Of a stretch of DNA of 64,000 nucleotides, positions 39,394 through 47,063 are shown piece by piece. Every line of letters starts with the position of its first letter. The first letter of the stretch is position 1. The DNA is from JABDIP01 sp965227455 (lineage in GTDB: Bacteria > Pseudomonadota > Alphaproteobacteria > DSM-16000 > Inquilinaceae), in assembly GCA_965227455.1 (NCBI GenBank), contig OZ245752.1, positions 248,001 to 312,000 on the forward strand, given 5' to 3'. Under the pieces are notes generated by a model. It searched no databases. It was not told the DNA's origin and was given only the letters and a program-made list of their open reading frames with translations. Made by a program: the position numbers and the translations under genes.

Positions 39394-39714
39394 CGCTTCG
39401 CTCCTGTGCTACGAGGGGTTGCGCCGGCCCCGTTAGGGGACGGCCGTCGCACGCACGGAATTCGAAGCGGAACCCTGTCCCGCCGGCCTATGAATAGGCT
39501 AGCGTACGCGCGTCAGCGGCTATGGACGAGTTGTCTCATCAAGGGGACAGCCCTATCTGTAACTTTGGATTGGGGGCGGCGAAAAAACGCATCAACCGTT
39601 CCCGCCCCACGGCGCTAACCTACCTCCAGCGCCCGGACGATACAACCGCCGGTTTGCCGCACCGCTCTACCCCCAGGCGCACAGCGCCTCTCGCGACACA
39701 GGATCCATCCCGCA
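39394..39714. other. intergenic gap between divergent genes
   Basis: 321 bases between the ABC exporter start and the CinA-like start, presumably holding both promoters. No ORF, hairpin or repeat stands out. A poly-A-rich tract (GGCGAAAAAACGCATC) and a CCTACCTCC-like pyrimidine stretch are the only visible oddities. Confidence 0.5.
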
Positions 39715-40500
39715 ATGGCAGACCAGACCGCCCCGGACGGCGAGCCGCGATTCGTCACCGCCGCGCTGTTGATCATCGGCAACGAAATCCTGTCCGGTCG
39801 TACCAAGGACGCCAACCTGCCGTTCCTGGCGGAGCGGCTGGGTGATTTGGGTGTGCGGCTGGCCGAGGTCCGGGTTGTGGCGGATGTGGAGGGCGAGATC
39901 GTGGCGGCGGTGAACGCGCTGCGCGGCCGTTACGATTACGTGTTCACCACCGGCGGCATCGGCCCGACCCATGACGACATCACCGCCGGCAGCGTTGCCA
40001 AGGCGTTCGGCGTGGCCATCGAGCGCAATGCCGAGGCGGTGGCGCTGCTGGAGAGCCATTACGAGCCGGGGCAGCTCAACGAGGCGCGGCTGCGCATGGC
40101 GACCATCCCGGTCGGCGCCAGCCTGATCGAGAACCCGGTCAGCAAGGCGCCGGGCTTCCGCATCGGCAACGTCTTCGTCATGGCCGGGGTGCCGAAGATC
40201 ATGCAGGCCATGTTCGACGGCGTCGCCCCGACGCTGACCGGCGGCGCGCCCATGCAATCCCGCAACCTCACCTGCGGCCTGCCGGAAGGCACCCTGGCGG
40301 CGCCATTGGGCCAAATCCAGGACCGCCATCCAGACATTGATATCGGCAGCTACCCCTACTTCCGCGCCGGCCGCTTCGGGGTCACCGTTGTGCTGCGCGG
40401 GACGGATCTAGGTCATCTGGACACTGCCGCCGAGGAGGTAGCCGCCGCCATTCGCGACCTGGGCGGCGAGCCGTCCTTGGGAGGGGGCGCGGCCGGCTAG
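39715..40500 (+). CDS. CinA-like molybdopterin-binding-domain protein
   Basis: A 261-aa protein with a MoaB/Mog-like N-terminal domain (ALLIIGNEILSGRTKDAN, TTGGIGPTHDDITAGSVAKAFG, NPVSKAPGFRIGNVFVMAGVP). This is the CinA N-terminal COG1058 type without the C-terminal nicotinamide-nucleotide amidase domain. Homologs hydrolyse ADP-ribose or NMN-type compounds in some species. Molybdopterin binding should not be assumed. Confidence 0.88.
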   Translation: MADQTAPDGEPRFVTAALLIIGNEILSGRTKDANLPFLAERLGDLGVRLAEVRVVADVEGEIVAAVNALRGRYDYVFTTGGIGPTHDDITAGSVAKAFGVAIERNAEAVALLESHYEPGQLNEARLRMATIPVGASLIENPVSKAPGFRIGNVFVMAGVPKIMQAMFDGVAPTLTGGAPMQSRNLTCGLPEGTLAAPLGQIQDRHPDIDIGSYPYFRAGRFGVTVVLRGTDLGHLDTAAEEVAAAIRDLGGEPSLGGGAAG

Positions 40501-40580
40501 AAATCGACGGAAAACCAACCCGGTCGTAATTGAATGGGCGGTCTACGTACTTCGAAGCGAAGGGCCAGAGGGGCGGGCCG

Positions 40581-40757
40581 TCAGAACGGTCCGAAGATCT
40601 TGTAGATCAGGCCGAGCACCAGGGCGATGGCCAGCCACATCGCGATGTAGTGCGGCACCCGGCGGTCGGTCCGCAGCACGCGAATCGCCCAAGGCGCGCA
40701 GATCGCCAGCGCGGTCGCCATCATCAGAACGCCGAACCAATCGAATCCCCCGCCCAT
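40581..40757 (-). CDS. 58-aa membrane protein, unknown
   Basis: A short gene reading MGGGFDWFGVLMMATALAICAPW, with two membrane helices (about 6-25 and 36-54) joined by a basic loop RVLRTDRR and ending KIFGPF. Coding use of GC in the third position and the positive-inside loop make it likely real. No clear ribosome-binding site or relative is recognised. It is convergent with the CinA-like gene. Confidence 0.55.
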   Translation of the reverse strand: MGGGFDWFGVLMMATALAICAPWAIRVLRTDRRVPHYIAMWLAIALVLGLIYKIFGPF

Positions 40758-40877
40758 GCGTTAGCCATAGGCCAGACGGCGCTCCGCATCAATGTCGCGA
40801 TTGTCCCGATAGCCGGTGTGGCGGGCCCTTGCCGCGATACCGCCGGTCCCGTACCGTTCGCGCGCCGCACAGCGACG

Positions 40878-40965
40878 GCCCCCTTGGCGGAATTGGTAGA
40901 CGCAGCAGACTTAAAATCTGCTTCCGCTTCGCGGAGTTCCGGTTCGAGTCCGGAAGGGGGCACCA
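40878..40965 (+). tRNA. tRNA-Leu (UAA)
   Basis: A class II tRNA with a 7-bp acceptor stem (GCCCCCT with AGGGGGC), encoded CCA at 40963-40965, and an anticodon loop CTTAAAA giving anticodon TAA at 40912-40914, reading UUA. The long variable arm (CTTCCGCTTCGCGGAG) and GGTTCGAGTCC T-arm are as expected for leucine tRNA. Confidence 0.97.
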
Positions 40966-40983
40966 TCGGCCGTGTACTGGAAT

Positions 40984-41013
40984 CAAAAAACGGCCGGGTG
41001 GTCGACCCGGCCG
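40984..41013 (-). terminator. terminator of the minus-strand gene at 41040
   Basis: Reading the minus strand, a 9-bp GC stem (CGGCCGGGT with ACCCGGCCG) is followed directly by a run of six T (complement of AAAAAA at 40985-40990). Placed 27 bases past the stop of the gene at 41040. Confidence 0.85.
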
Positions 41014-41039
41014 TCGGCGTCTGTCGCTTGGCTTGGAGT

Positions 41040-41237
41040 TTAGTCCCGCTTCTTGGGCGGGAACTCCTCGCAGCGATAGCACATGCCCTTCTCGGTCGCG
41101 AGGAAGGCATCGTCCAGATGCGACGCCCGCACCTCATCCATTGCCCGGCTGACCCGACGCGCGAGCGTCTGCGACCGCGAGACGATCGACGCGAAGCGCG
41201 AATTGCCGGTATCCGTCTTCTTAATCTGTGCCCGCAT
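41040..41237 (-). CDS. 65-aa protein with C-terminal CxxC
   Basis: A small basic protein from the ATG complementary to 41235-41237, with GGAGG 10 bases upstream. Residues about 50-60 are EKGMCYRCEEFPPKKRD with a single C-x2-C. Helical central part. I do not recognise a family. A single zinc/iron-binding or redox knuckle is possible. Its own terminator follows. Confidence 0.7.
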   Translation of the reverse strand: MRAQIKKTDTGNSRFASIVSRSQTLARRVSRAMDEVRASHLDDAFLATEKGMCYRCEEFPPKKRD

Positions 41238-41746
41238 GGCTGCGAAGCCTCCGATATTACCCTTGCCCCAACCGTTTCCGGCTTTGAAACGCGGCACCGG
41301 TCTTGCTCGATCCCGGTTGCATTGCGTTCCTAGGGCGGCATTAAGACACGGGAATTTTAATGATCGGTTAAGGCCCGGACTCAGGTTTGAATAAAAATAA
41401 GTATAGTTTCCGCGCCGTTAACCAATTAACCATGGCTAGTCATTGGCTAATCTTATTTCTCTAGTAATGCCAAGAATTCGATTTCGATCGATAGGCACGA
41501 CAGAGGCGGCCCTCGGCGGAGGACGCGATGGTGCGGCGCTGCAGGTGATCCGGATTGCACTTAAATAAAATCAGGAAGGAATTTGAAAAACAATGATGTC
41601 AATATTTCTTATCTTTAACAAAATGGAACATATGGTAATTTTCCTTAGAGTTTTCGACAACTGCATTCTTCGGTTAACTTTACAGTGTTCTTAATGAAAT
41701 CTATATTGGTTTCCGGGTCTTTCATCTTAAGAGAGGCGGGATTGAA
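41238..41746. other. AT-rich gene-free region
   Basis: About 400 bases from 41340 are much richer in A/T than the rest of the window (runs such as TTGAATAAAAATAAG and AACAATGATGTCAATATTTC). It sits between the CxxC gene and a small membrane-protein gene. It contains a good promoter near its right end. Two 33-codon frames exist in it but lack coding signs. It could be a regulatory, curved-DNA or xenogeneic-silencer-type region. Confidence 0.6.
41679..41707 (+). promoter_or_regulatory. strong sigma-70-type promoter
   Basis: TTTACA at 41679-41684 and TATATT at 41702-41707 with exactly 17 bases between. It would start transcription about 30 bases before the ATG at 41747, with GAGGCGGG at 41733-41740 as ribosome-binding site. 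Confidence 0.7.
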
Positions 41747-41926
41747 ATGCGCAGTCTGCCATGGGGATCGCTCTCAATCGTCTATATCGCGGGATTGTTC
41801 GTGACGTTCATGGCGGCGACGCCTGACGCGTTCGACCGCTGTTACCGCGTCACTTACTGCACATCGCTGGTGATGGAGAACATGGCCTGGTCGCTGATCT
41901 GGCCGGCGTACTGGCTCGTGTCCTGA
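41747..41926 (+). CDS. 59-aa membrane protein, unknown
   Basis: A short gene directly behind a near-consensus promoter and a GAGGCGGG ribosome-binding site. The product reads MRSLPWGSLSIVYIAGLFVTF, with one helix at about 8-24 and a second at about 42-58 (MAWSLIWPAYWLVS). Two cysteines lie in the loop between (RCYRVTYC), possibly a disulfide on the periplasmic side. No family is recognised. Confidence 0.6.
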   Translation: MRSLPWGSLSIVYIAGLFVTFMAATPDAFDRCYRVTYCTSLVMENMAWSLIWPAYWLVS

Positions 41927-42164
41927 TCGGTCAGCGGCGGTTCTTTGCCAAGGGGGACCGCCGTTCCCGCCGCAGGCGGGGCGCCCGCCCGATCCGCCAA
42001 TTCGTCGGGCGGGCGCAGCCGCGCCCATACCCCTCTCGACGGCCGATGCCGCCACGGTCCGCAACCCGCATGTCGATTACAGCCGCCAGCCAGATTCGCG
42101 CGGACAACGTCCAGGCAATCCGCTAAGTATCCTCCCCGTCAATCGATCGCCGACGGGAGCAGGA

Positions 42165-42482
42165 ATGAGTCACATAGTCGTCATAGACCATGATGGTCGC
42201 GAACACCGGGTCACCGGCCGTCCAGGATGGAAGGTCATGGAGATGATCCGGGATGCGGGCCTACCGATCCGGGCCGAATGCGGCGGCTGTTGCGCCTGCG
42301 CCACCTGTCATGTGCGGGTCCATCCGGATTGGATCGGCAAGCTGCCGGCGCGGGACGAGGATGAGGAGGATACGCTGGACCTGGCGACCGCGGTCACCGA
42401 CGAGTCGCGCCTCTCCTGTCAGATCGAGTATACTGACGCCATGTCCGGGCTGACCGTCACGCTGTCGGAAGATACCGCCTGA
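42165..42482 (+). CDS. [2Fe-2S] ferredoxin, adrenodoxin type
   Basis: A 105-aa electron carrier. Cluster ligands C39, C45 and C48 (ECGGCCACATCHV) and C85 (RLSCQIEY) fit the C-x5-C-x2-C ... C plant/vertebrate-type pattern; the acidic DEDEEDTLD segment is the partner-binding helix seen in adrenodoxin-like proteins. There is an extra cysteine pair within the first loop (C42, C43). The partner (P450, Isc system, dioxygenase) is not encoded next to it. Confidence 0.92.
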   Translation: MSHIVVIDHDGREHRVTGRPGWKVMEMIRDAGLPIRAECGGCCACATCHVRVHPDWIGKLPARDEDEEDTLDLATAVTDESRLSCQIEYTDAMSGLTVTLSEDTA

Positions 42483-42514
42483 CGTTGGCCAGCCCGTAAG
42501 AACGAGGGAAGGCG

Positions 42515-42820
42515 ATGGCGTCAAAGCTACGAACAGCGGCAATAATCCTCGCCTGTGCGGTTGCCGCGGCCGTTTTGCCGCTGTCGCCGGCCGCCGCGGA
42601 CACGGACGCATCCGACTGGACGGATAGCGAGCTGGGACGGATCATCGAGCGGGAGCTGGATCGGGCGTTCGATCAGCTCGGCGACGCGCTGGAGGAGCTG
42701 CCCCGCTATTCGCTGCCGGAAATCACCGAGGATGGCGACATCATCATCCGCCGCCTGCCGCGCCGGCAGGAGTCCTGGCCGCCGGCGCCGGAAGACCCGG
42801 ACGCGATTATCGATCTCTGA
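42515..42820 (+). CDS. small exported helical protein, unknown
   Basis: A 101-aa protein. It has a signal peptide of about 28 residues (ILACAVAAAVLPLSPAAA-DTD). The mature part is acidic and helical (LGRIIERELDRAFDQLGDALEEL) and ends with a proline-rich tail. It follows the ferredoxin gene by 32 bases on the same strand, so it is possibly co-transcribed. No family is recognised. Confidence 0.65.
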   Translation: MASKLRTAAIILACAVAAAVLPLSPAAADTDASDWTDSELGRIIERELDRAFDQLGDALEELPRYSLPEITEDGDIIIRRLPRRQESWPPAPEDPDAIIDL

Positions 42821-42855
42821 AACGGCCTGCGCGGCCGGCTGGGCCGGAGACCGGC

Positions 42856-43290
42856 CTATTCCGTGCGCGCGACCATCAGGTAGGTGCCGCTGACGCCGAT
42901 GACCTGGACCTGGGTGCCTTCCGGCAAGTCTTCGTCGGCGCAGACCGGCCAGGGATCGTCCCGCACCATCACCATGCCGAAGCCGCCGCGTACCGCCTTG
43001 GTCACGGGCGCGATGGTGCCGATCATCGTGTCGAACTCGGTCGCCTGGACCGGCTCCTCGGTTCGGACCTCGCGCACCTGTCCGGGACGGAACGACAGGC
43101 GGATCACGTTGCCGATCGCGATCAGCACCAGCAGGGCGCCCAGATAGGGCCAGGACGGATGGGGGGCCGCGACGGTGACGGCGGCGTACAGAACGATCCC
43201 CAGCCCGGCCCAGATCATGGCGTTGCGCGGCAGCCGCTGTCCCGCAAGGACAACGAACAGCGCAACGATCCAGGCACCCTGGCTGATCAT
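42856..43290 (-). CDS. NfeD-like membrane protein (short)
   Basis: A 144-aa protein with three N-terminal hydrophobic segments (about 5-65) and a C-terminal OB-fold-like region, DDPWPVCADEDLPEGTQVQVIGVSGTYLMVART, the typical NfeD C-terminal beta-barrel. NfeD proteins partner with SPFH/stomatin proteins; the nearest is at 43825-44829 with another NfeD-like gene between. It is probably the third gene of the SPFH operon or a paralog of the middle one. Confidence 0.75.
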   Translation of the reverse strand: MISQGAWIVALFVVLAGQRLPRNAMIWAGLGIVLYAAVTVAAPHPSWPYLGALLVLIAIGNVIRLSFRPGQVREVRTEEPVQATEFDTMIGTIAPVTKAVRGGFGMVMVRDDPWPVCADEDLPEGTQVQVIGVSGTYLMVARTE

Positions 43291-43381
43291 GCCGCACCCT
43301 ATGGGTCAGAATTGCTCCGGGCGTGCACAACGGCCCGCCGCCGATGGCGCGGAGAATGTAAGGGATTTGCCTAATATTCGC

Positions 43382-43828
43382 TTAAGCGGCGGGCTCGACC
43401 TTGAGGACGATGCCGTCCACCCCGACGATCTTGACCTTGGCTCCGGCCGGCAGGTCGTCTCCTTCCACCGACCAGGCGCTGTCGCCGATCTTGGCGCGCC
43501 CGCGGCCGTTCTCGATCGGATCGCTCAAGGTGACAACGCGGCCGACATATTGCTCGCCGCGCCGGTTCAAGGTCGGCTGGTCGGATTCAACCGGCCGTTT
43601 CTTGACGTAGACCCGGGCGAACAGCACCGCGGCCACCGACAGCACCGCGAACAGGGCGAGCTGGTAGGGCCAGGTCATGCTCGGGATCACCAGGGCGACG
43701 ATGCCGACGATGGCGGCGGCGATGCCCAGCCACAGGAAGAAGATCCCCGGCAGGAGGATCTCCAGCGCCATGAAGGCCGCCGCGGCGATCCACCAGTACC
43801 AGAACTCGATGACGAAGTTTTCCATCAT
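43382..43828 (-). CDS. NfeD-family protein
   Basis: A 148-aa NfeD protein. Membrane helices (about 10-75, IAAAAFMALEILLPGIFFLWLGIAAAIVG) precede the OB-fold domain with VGRVVTLSDPIENGRGRAKIGDSAWSVEGDDLPAGAKVKIVGVDG. The ATG complementary to 43826-43828 overlaps the SPFH stop by 4 bases. NfeD1b-type proteins are the standard partner of SPFH paraslipins. Confidence 0.93.
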   Translation of the reverse strand: MMENFVIEFWYWWIAAAAFMALEILLPGIFFLWLGIAAAIVGIVALVIPSMTWPYQLALFAVLSVAAVLFARVYVKKRPVESDQPTLNRRGEQYVGRVVTLSDPIENGRGRAKIGDSAWSVEGDDLPAGAKVKIVGVDGIVLKVEPAA

Positions 43829-44829
43829 GACTGCCACGGGCCGCCTTGTGGTTCGGGAGTGGGCGGTGGCTTCGGCGCCGGCCGCGCGCCGCCATTCGGG
43901 CCGGCCGGGCCGGGACCGAAGGTGTCGCGGGCGATCTCGGCGATGCCGCCGAGCGCGCCGATCACGCTGGACGCCTCCAGCGGCAGGAACAGCACCTTCT
44001 GGTTCGGCGCCGCGCCGATGCCCTGCAGCGCCTCGACATATTTCTGCGCCACGAAGTAGTTGATCGCCTTGCTGTCGCCGCCGGCGATGGCGGCCGACAC
44101 GTCGCGTGTCGCCTTGGCTTCCGCTTCCGCCTCGCGTTCGCGCGCCTCGGCGTCGCGGAAGGCGGCTTCCTTGCGTCCCTCGGCCTCCAGGATGGCCGCC
44201 TGCTTCAGGCCCTCCGCGCGCAGGATCTCGGCCTGCCGGTCGCCTTCCGCCTCCAGGATGGTGGCGCGGCGGTCGCGCTCCGCCTTCATCTGCCGGGCCA
44301 TAGCGTCGACCAGGTCGCGCGGCGGCGTGATGTCGCGAATCTCGATCCGGGTGACCTTTACGCCCCAGGCATTGGTCGCCTCGTCGACCACCACCAACAG
44401 CTTGGCGTTGATCGATTCCCGGTTGGACAGCAACTCGTCCAGGTCCATGGACCCCATGACACTACGGATATTGGTCATGGTCAGGTTCAGGGTCGCCCGC
44501 TCGAGCTGGTTCACCTCGTAGGCGGCCTTGGCGGCGTCGAGGATCTGGAAGAAGACGATACCGTCGACGGTCACCATGGCGTTGTCCTTGGTGATCACCT
44601 CCTGGCTCGGCACATCCAGCACCGTCTCCATCATGTTCATCTTGGACCCGATGCGGTCGAAGATCGGATTGATGAAGCGCAGCCCAGGCTTGAGGGTGCG
44701 GACATACTTACCGAAGCGCTCCACCGTCCATTCCCGGCCCTGGGGCACGGTCTTGACGGTTCTGAGCGCAAGGATCATGGCCAGGACGAAGAGCGCGACG
44801 ACCGCGATCTCGAAGGCACCGAAGAACAT
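43825..44829 (-). CDS. SPFH/Band-7 paraslipin-type protein (QmcA-like)
   Basis: A 334-aa membrane scaffold protein. An N-terminal hydrophobic anchor (about 5-20) is followed by the SPFH domain (VPQGREWTVERFGKYVRTLKPGLRF, VDEATNAWGVKVTRIEIRDITPP) and a long coiled-coil with repeated LEAEG/RAEGLKQ segments (about 190-260). It probably forms oligomers in the inner membrane, and acts with NfeD as an inhibitory or scaffold complex near FtsH-type proteases. Confidence 0.93.
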   Translation of the reverse strand: MFFGAFEIAVVALFVLAMILALRTVKTVPQGREWTVERFGKYVRTLKPGLRFINPIFDRIGSKMNMMETVLDVPSQEVITKDNAMVTVDGIVFFQILDAAKAAYEVNQLERATLNLTMTNIRSVMGSMDLDELLSNRESINAKLLVVVDEATNAWGVKVTRIEIRDITPPRDLVDAMARQMKAERDRRATILEAEGDRQAEILRAEGLKQAAILEAEGRKEAAFRDAEAREREAEAEAKATRDVSAAIAGGDSKAINYFVAQKYVEALQGIGAAPNQKVLFLPLEASSVIGALGGIAEIARDTFGPGPAGPNGGARPAPKPPPTPEPQGGPWQS

Positions 44830-44975
44830 TGGGAGGGCTCCTTTACGACCGTGTGCGGACGATGGGCCGCCGGGCGCTATCCATGCAGGTTGAGGTCAAG
44901 CCGGTTTTCGCGCCCGATAGTGCCAATCACCGGTTGCGGAAACGTTTACCATAATTGAGGCCAAACGCGCCGGTT

Positions 44976-46082
44976 TCACGTTCCGTCGGAGGGCGGCAGG
45001 GCAAATCTCCGGAATAGGCCGTACAGGAGGGGCGCGAAGACCACGATCAGGACGATGCGGACGATGTGGTGGGTGGAGACGAAGGCGGCGTCGCCGCCGA
45101 GCGCCAGGGCCACCAGGCTCATCTCTGCCAGGCCGCCGGGCGAATAGGCCAGGATCAGGTCGCGGACGCCGATCCCGGTGATCCGGTTGATCAGGACGGC
45201 GAATGCGACCGTCATTCCCAGCAGCAGGGCGGTCATACCGAAGGCGACCAGCGCCGACCGGGCGATCTCCCGGGCACCGACGCCGGCGAAACGGCCGCCG
45301 ACAGAGCTGCCGACGATCACCTGGGCGGCGGCGACCAGGACGAAGGGCGGCTTGGCGTCGGTCGTCCCGGCGAGGTGCAGGCCGGCGCTCAAGACCATCG
45401 GTCCGATCAACATCGCCGCGGGCAGTTTCAGCAGCCGGGCGATCGGCGCGCCAATGATGCAGGCGGTCAACAGGGCCCAGTCCAGGGGCGCCAGCGACGC
45501 CTCGACGGAATCCAGCGCCGCACGGGCGGTCGGGTCCAGGCCGGCGAAGATCTGGAACAGGATCGGCACGGTGAACACCACCAGCATCACCCGGGCGCTG
45601 TGGCTCATGGCGATGGTCCGCTCATCCGCGCCCATCTCGCCGCCCATCAGCACCATCTCGTTGAAGCCGCCCGGCGTTGCGGTGAAGAACGCGGTCTTGG
45701 CGTCATAGCGGGCGATCAGGCGCAGATAGGCGATGCCCAGGGCGATGCAGGACAGGATGTAGGCCGCCAGCCCCGCCAGGCTGGTCGCCCAACGCCCGAT
45801 ACTGTCCAGGATTCCGGGGTCGAACGCGCTGCCCAACATGATGCCGAGAATGACCACCATGATGCTGCGCAAACCCGAGGGAACGGCGATGCGCGCGCCG
45901 GCGACAGCGGCGGTGCTGGTGAACAGCATCGCGCCCAGCATCCAGGGCAGGGGCAGCTGCAGCGCCGCGAACACCGCCCCGCCGACCACCCCCAGAACCA
46001 GAGCCTTCAGCAGCGCCGGGACATCGGTTTCCCGGATCGACTGGACAATGCCGACGGGTTTACGCGCGCCGTCCTCGGCCAT
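44976..46082 (-). CDS. AbrB-family membrane transporter
   Basis: A 368-aa protein with about ten to twelve membrane helices in a repeated arrangement; segments such as LPLPWMLGAMLFTSTAAVAGA and TPGGFNEMVLMGGEMGADE are characteristic of the AbrB/ammonia-monooxygenase-labelled family (named AbrB after an E. coli gene, unrelated to the Bacillus regulator). The function is unresolved. It lies 12 bases from the AstE-like gene on the same strand, so it is probably in the same catabolic operon. Confidence 0.85.
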   Translation of the reverse strand: MAEDGARKPVGIVQSIRETDVPALLKALVLGVVGGAVFAALQLPLPWMLGAMLFTSTAAVAGARIAVPSGLRSIMVVILGIMLGSAFDPGILDSIGRWATSLAGLAAYILSCIALGIAYLRLIARYDAKTAFFTATPGGFNEMVLMGGEMGADERTIAMSHSARVMLVVFTVPILFQIFAGLDPTARAALDSVEASLAPLDWALLTACIIGAPIARLLKLPAAMLIGPMVLSAGLHLAGTTDAKPPFVLVAAAQVIVGSSVGGRFAGVGAREIARSALVAFGMTALLLGMTVAFAVLINRITGIGVRDLILAYSPGGLAEMSLVALALGGDAAFVSTHHIVRIVLIVVFAPLLYGLFRRFALPPSDGT

Positions 46083-46094
46083 CCCCGGCTGCCG

Positions 46095-47063
46095 TCAGTC
46101 GACGATTTGGCCGAGGCGGACCGCCGTCTGTCCGGGCCGCAGCCGTCGCGACGGCATGATCAGGACGCAGTCGTCATAGGGCGTGACGATCGGCTCGTCG
46201 CCATCGTCGGCGATCTTCGTCCCGGCCGTCTTCAGCACCTCCATGCCGCGGTAGTCGTCGGCAAAATGGAAATGGTCGGTCTTGATGGTGACCGCCTCGG
46301 TCACCTCCACCACCTTCTGCGGCGGCAGCTCGTCGGTCAGGTGCGGGGCCGCGAAATCCGGTTCGATCATGCCGAAATGCAGCAGGAATCGCAGGGTGCT
46401 CTCGATCGCCACATCGGCCGATATGGTCTCCCAATGCTGTCCGCATTCGATCAGCAGCGCGTTGCGCGGATCGGCCTCCTCGCCGAAGCCGCCATAGTCG
46501 CGCAGGCGCCGCCCCGCGGCATGGCCGGCATCGCAGACCACATGCTGCGGATAGCCGACCGCTTTGGCCAGGTCGCGGCCCTTCTGCAACGGGCCGGCCA
46601 GCATCAGCGGCAGGGTCTTGTGCTGCATGGAATGGATGTCGAACAGCATGTCCACGGAATCGATCAGCGACCGAATCCGGCGGGCCCGGGTCAGCTCCAC
46701 CGATTGCCGCGTGCCCAGCAGGGTCGCTTCGTCCCAGACCCGGTTGAAATCCTCATCGACGAACCGGGACTGGCTGGGTTCGGCCGGATCGAAGCTCTTG
46801 TAGGCGGCGATGTTGGCAAATCCCAGGGTCAGGGTGCCGAGCAACGGCCGCACCTCGTTGCGGAACAGGAAGTCCAGGGCCACGGCACCGCAGGGCTCGT
46901 TGCCATGGGTCACGGCATTGATCAGCACATGCGGGCCGTCGCGATCGGACTTGAACGACGTGTAGTAATCGATCCCGGTATTGCCATTGCGGTAGGGCTC
47001 GATATCCGGGCCGGTCAACTCGACCGGATAGGCGGGCGGCTGGTCGCCGGTCTTCTTGCTCAC
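46095..47063 (-). CDS. succinylglutamate desuccinylase/aspartoacylase-family deacylase
   Basis: A 322-aa zinc carboxypeptidase-like deacylase. The zinc site begins at NAVTHGNEPCGA (His and Glu) and continues with the third ligand in LFDIHSMQ; the catalytic Glu region is in LIECGQHWE. It starts at GTG complementary to 47061-47063, overlapping the argE-like stop by 4 bases. The C-terminal 90 residues form the family's beta-rich cap. It removes N-acyl groups from amino acids (succinyl, acetyl); the substrate is inferred from its neighbours. Confidence 0.88.
   Translation of the reverse strand: MSKKTGDQPPAYPVELTGPDIEPYRNGNTGIDYYTSFKSDRDGPHVLINAVTHGNEPCGAVALDFLFRNEVRPLLGTLTLGFANIAAYKSFDPAEPSQSRFVDEDFNRVWDEATLLGTRQSVELTRARRIRSLIDSVDMLFDIHSMQHKTLPLMLAGPLQKGRDLAKAVGYPQHVVCDAGHAAGRRLRDYGGFGEEADPRNALLIECGQHWETISADVAIESTLRFLLHFGMIEPDFAAPHLTDELPPQKVVEVTEAVTIKTDHFHFADDYRGMEVLKTAGTKIADDGDEPIVTPYDDCVLIMPSRRLRPGQTAVRLGQIVD

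Noticed and set aside
41593..41694. 33-codon frame in the AT-rich region (starts MMSIFLIF)
   Set aside because: It has a distant AGGAAGGA site but its coding use is AT-driven and no promoter or homology sign supports it. It also overlaps the promoter at 41679. Left as possible but unsupported.
40878..41746. Integrated element using tRNA-Leu as attachment site
   Set aside because: No integrase, no second copy of the tRNA 3' end and no phage or plasmid genes are seen in the window.
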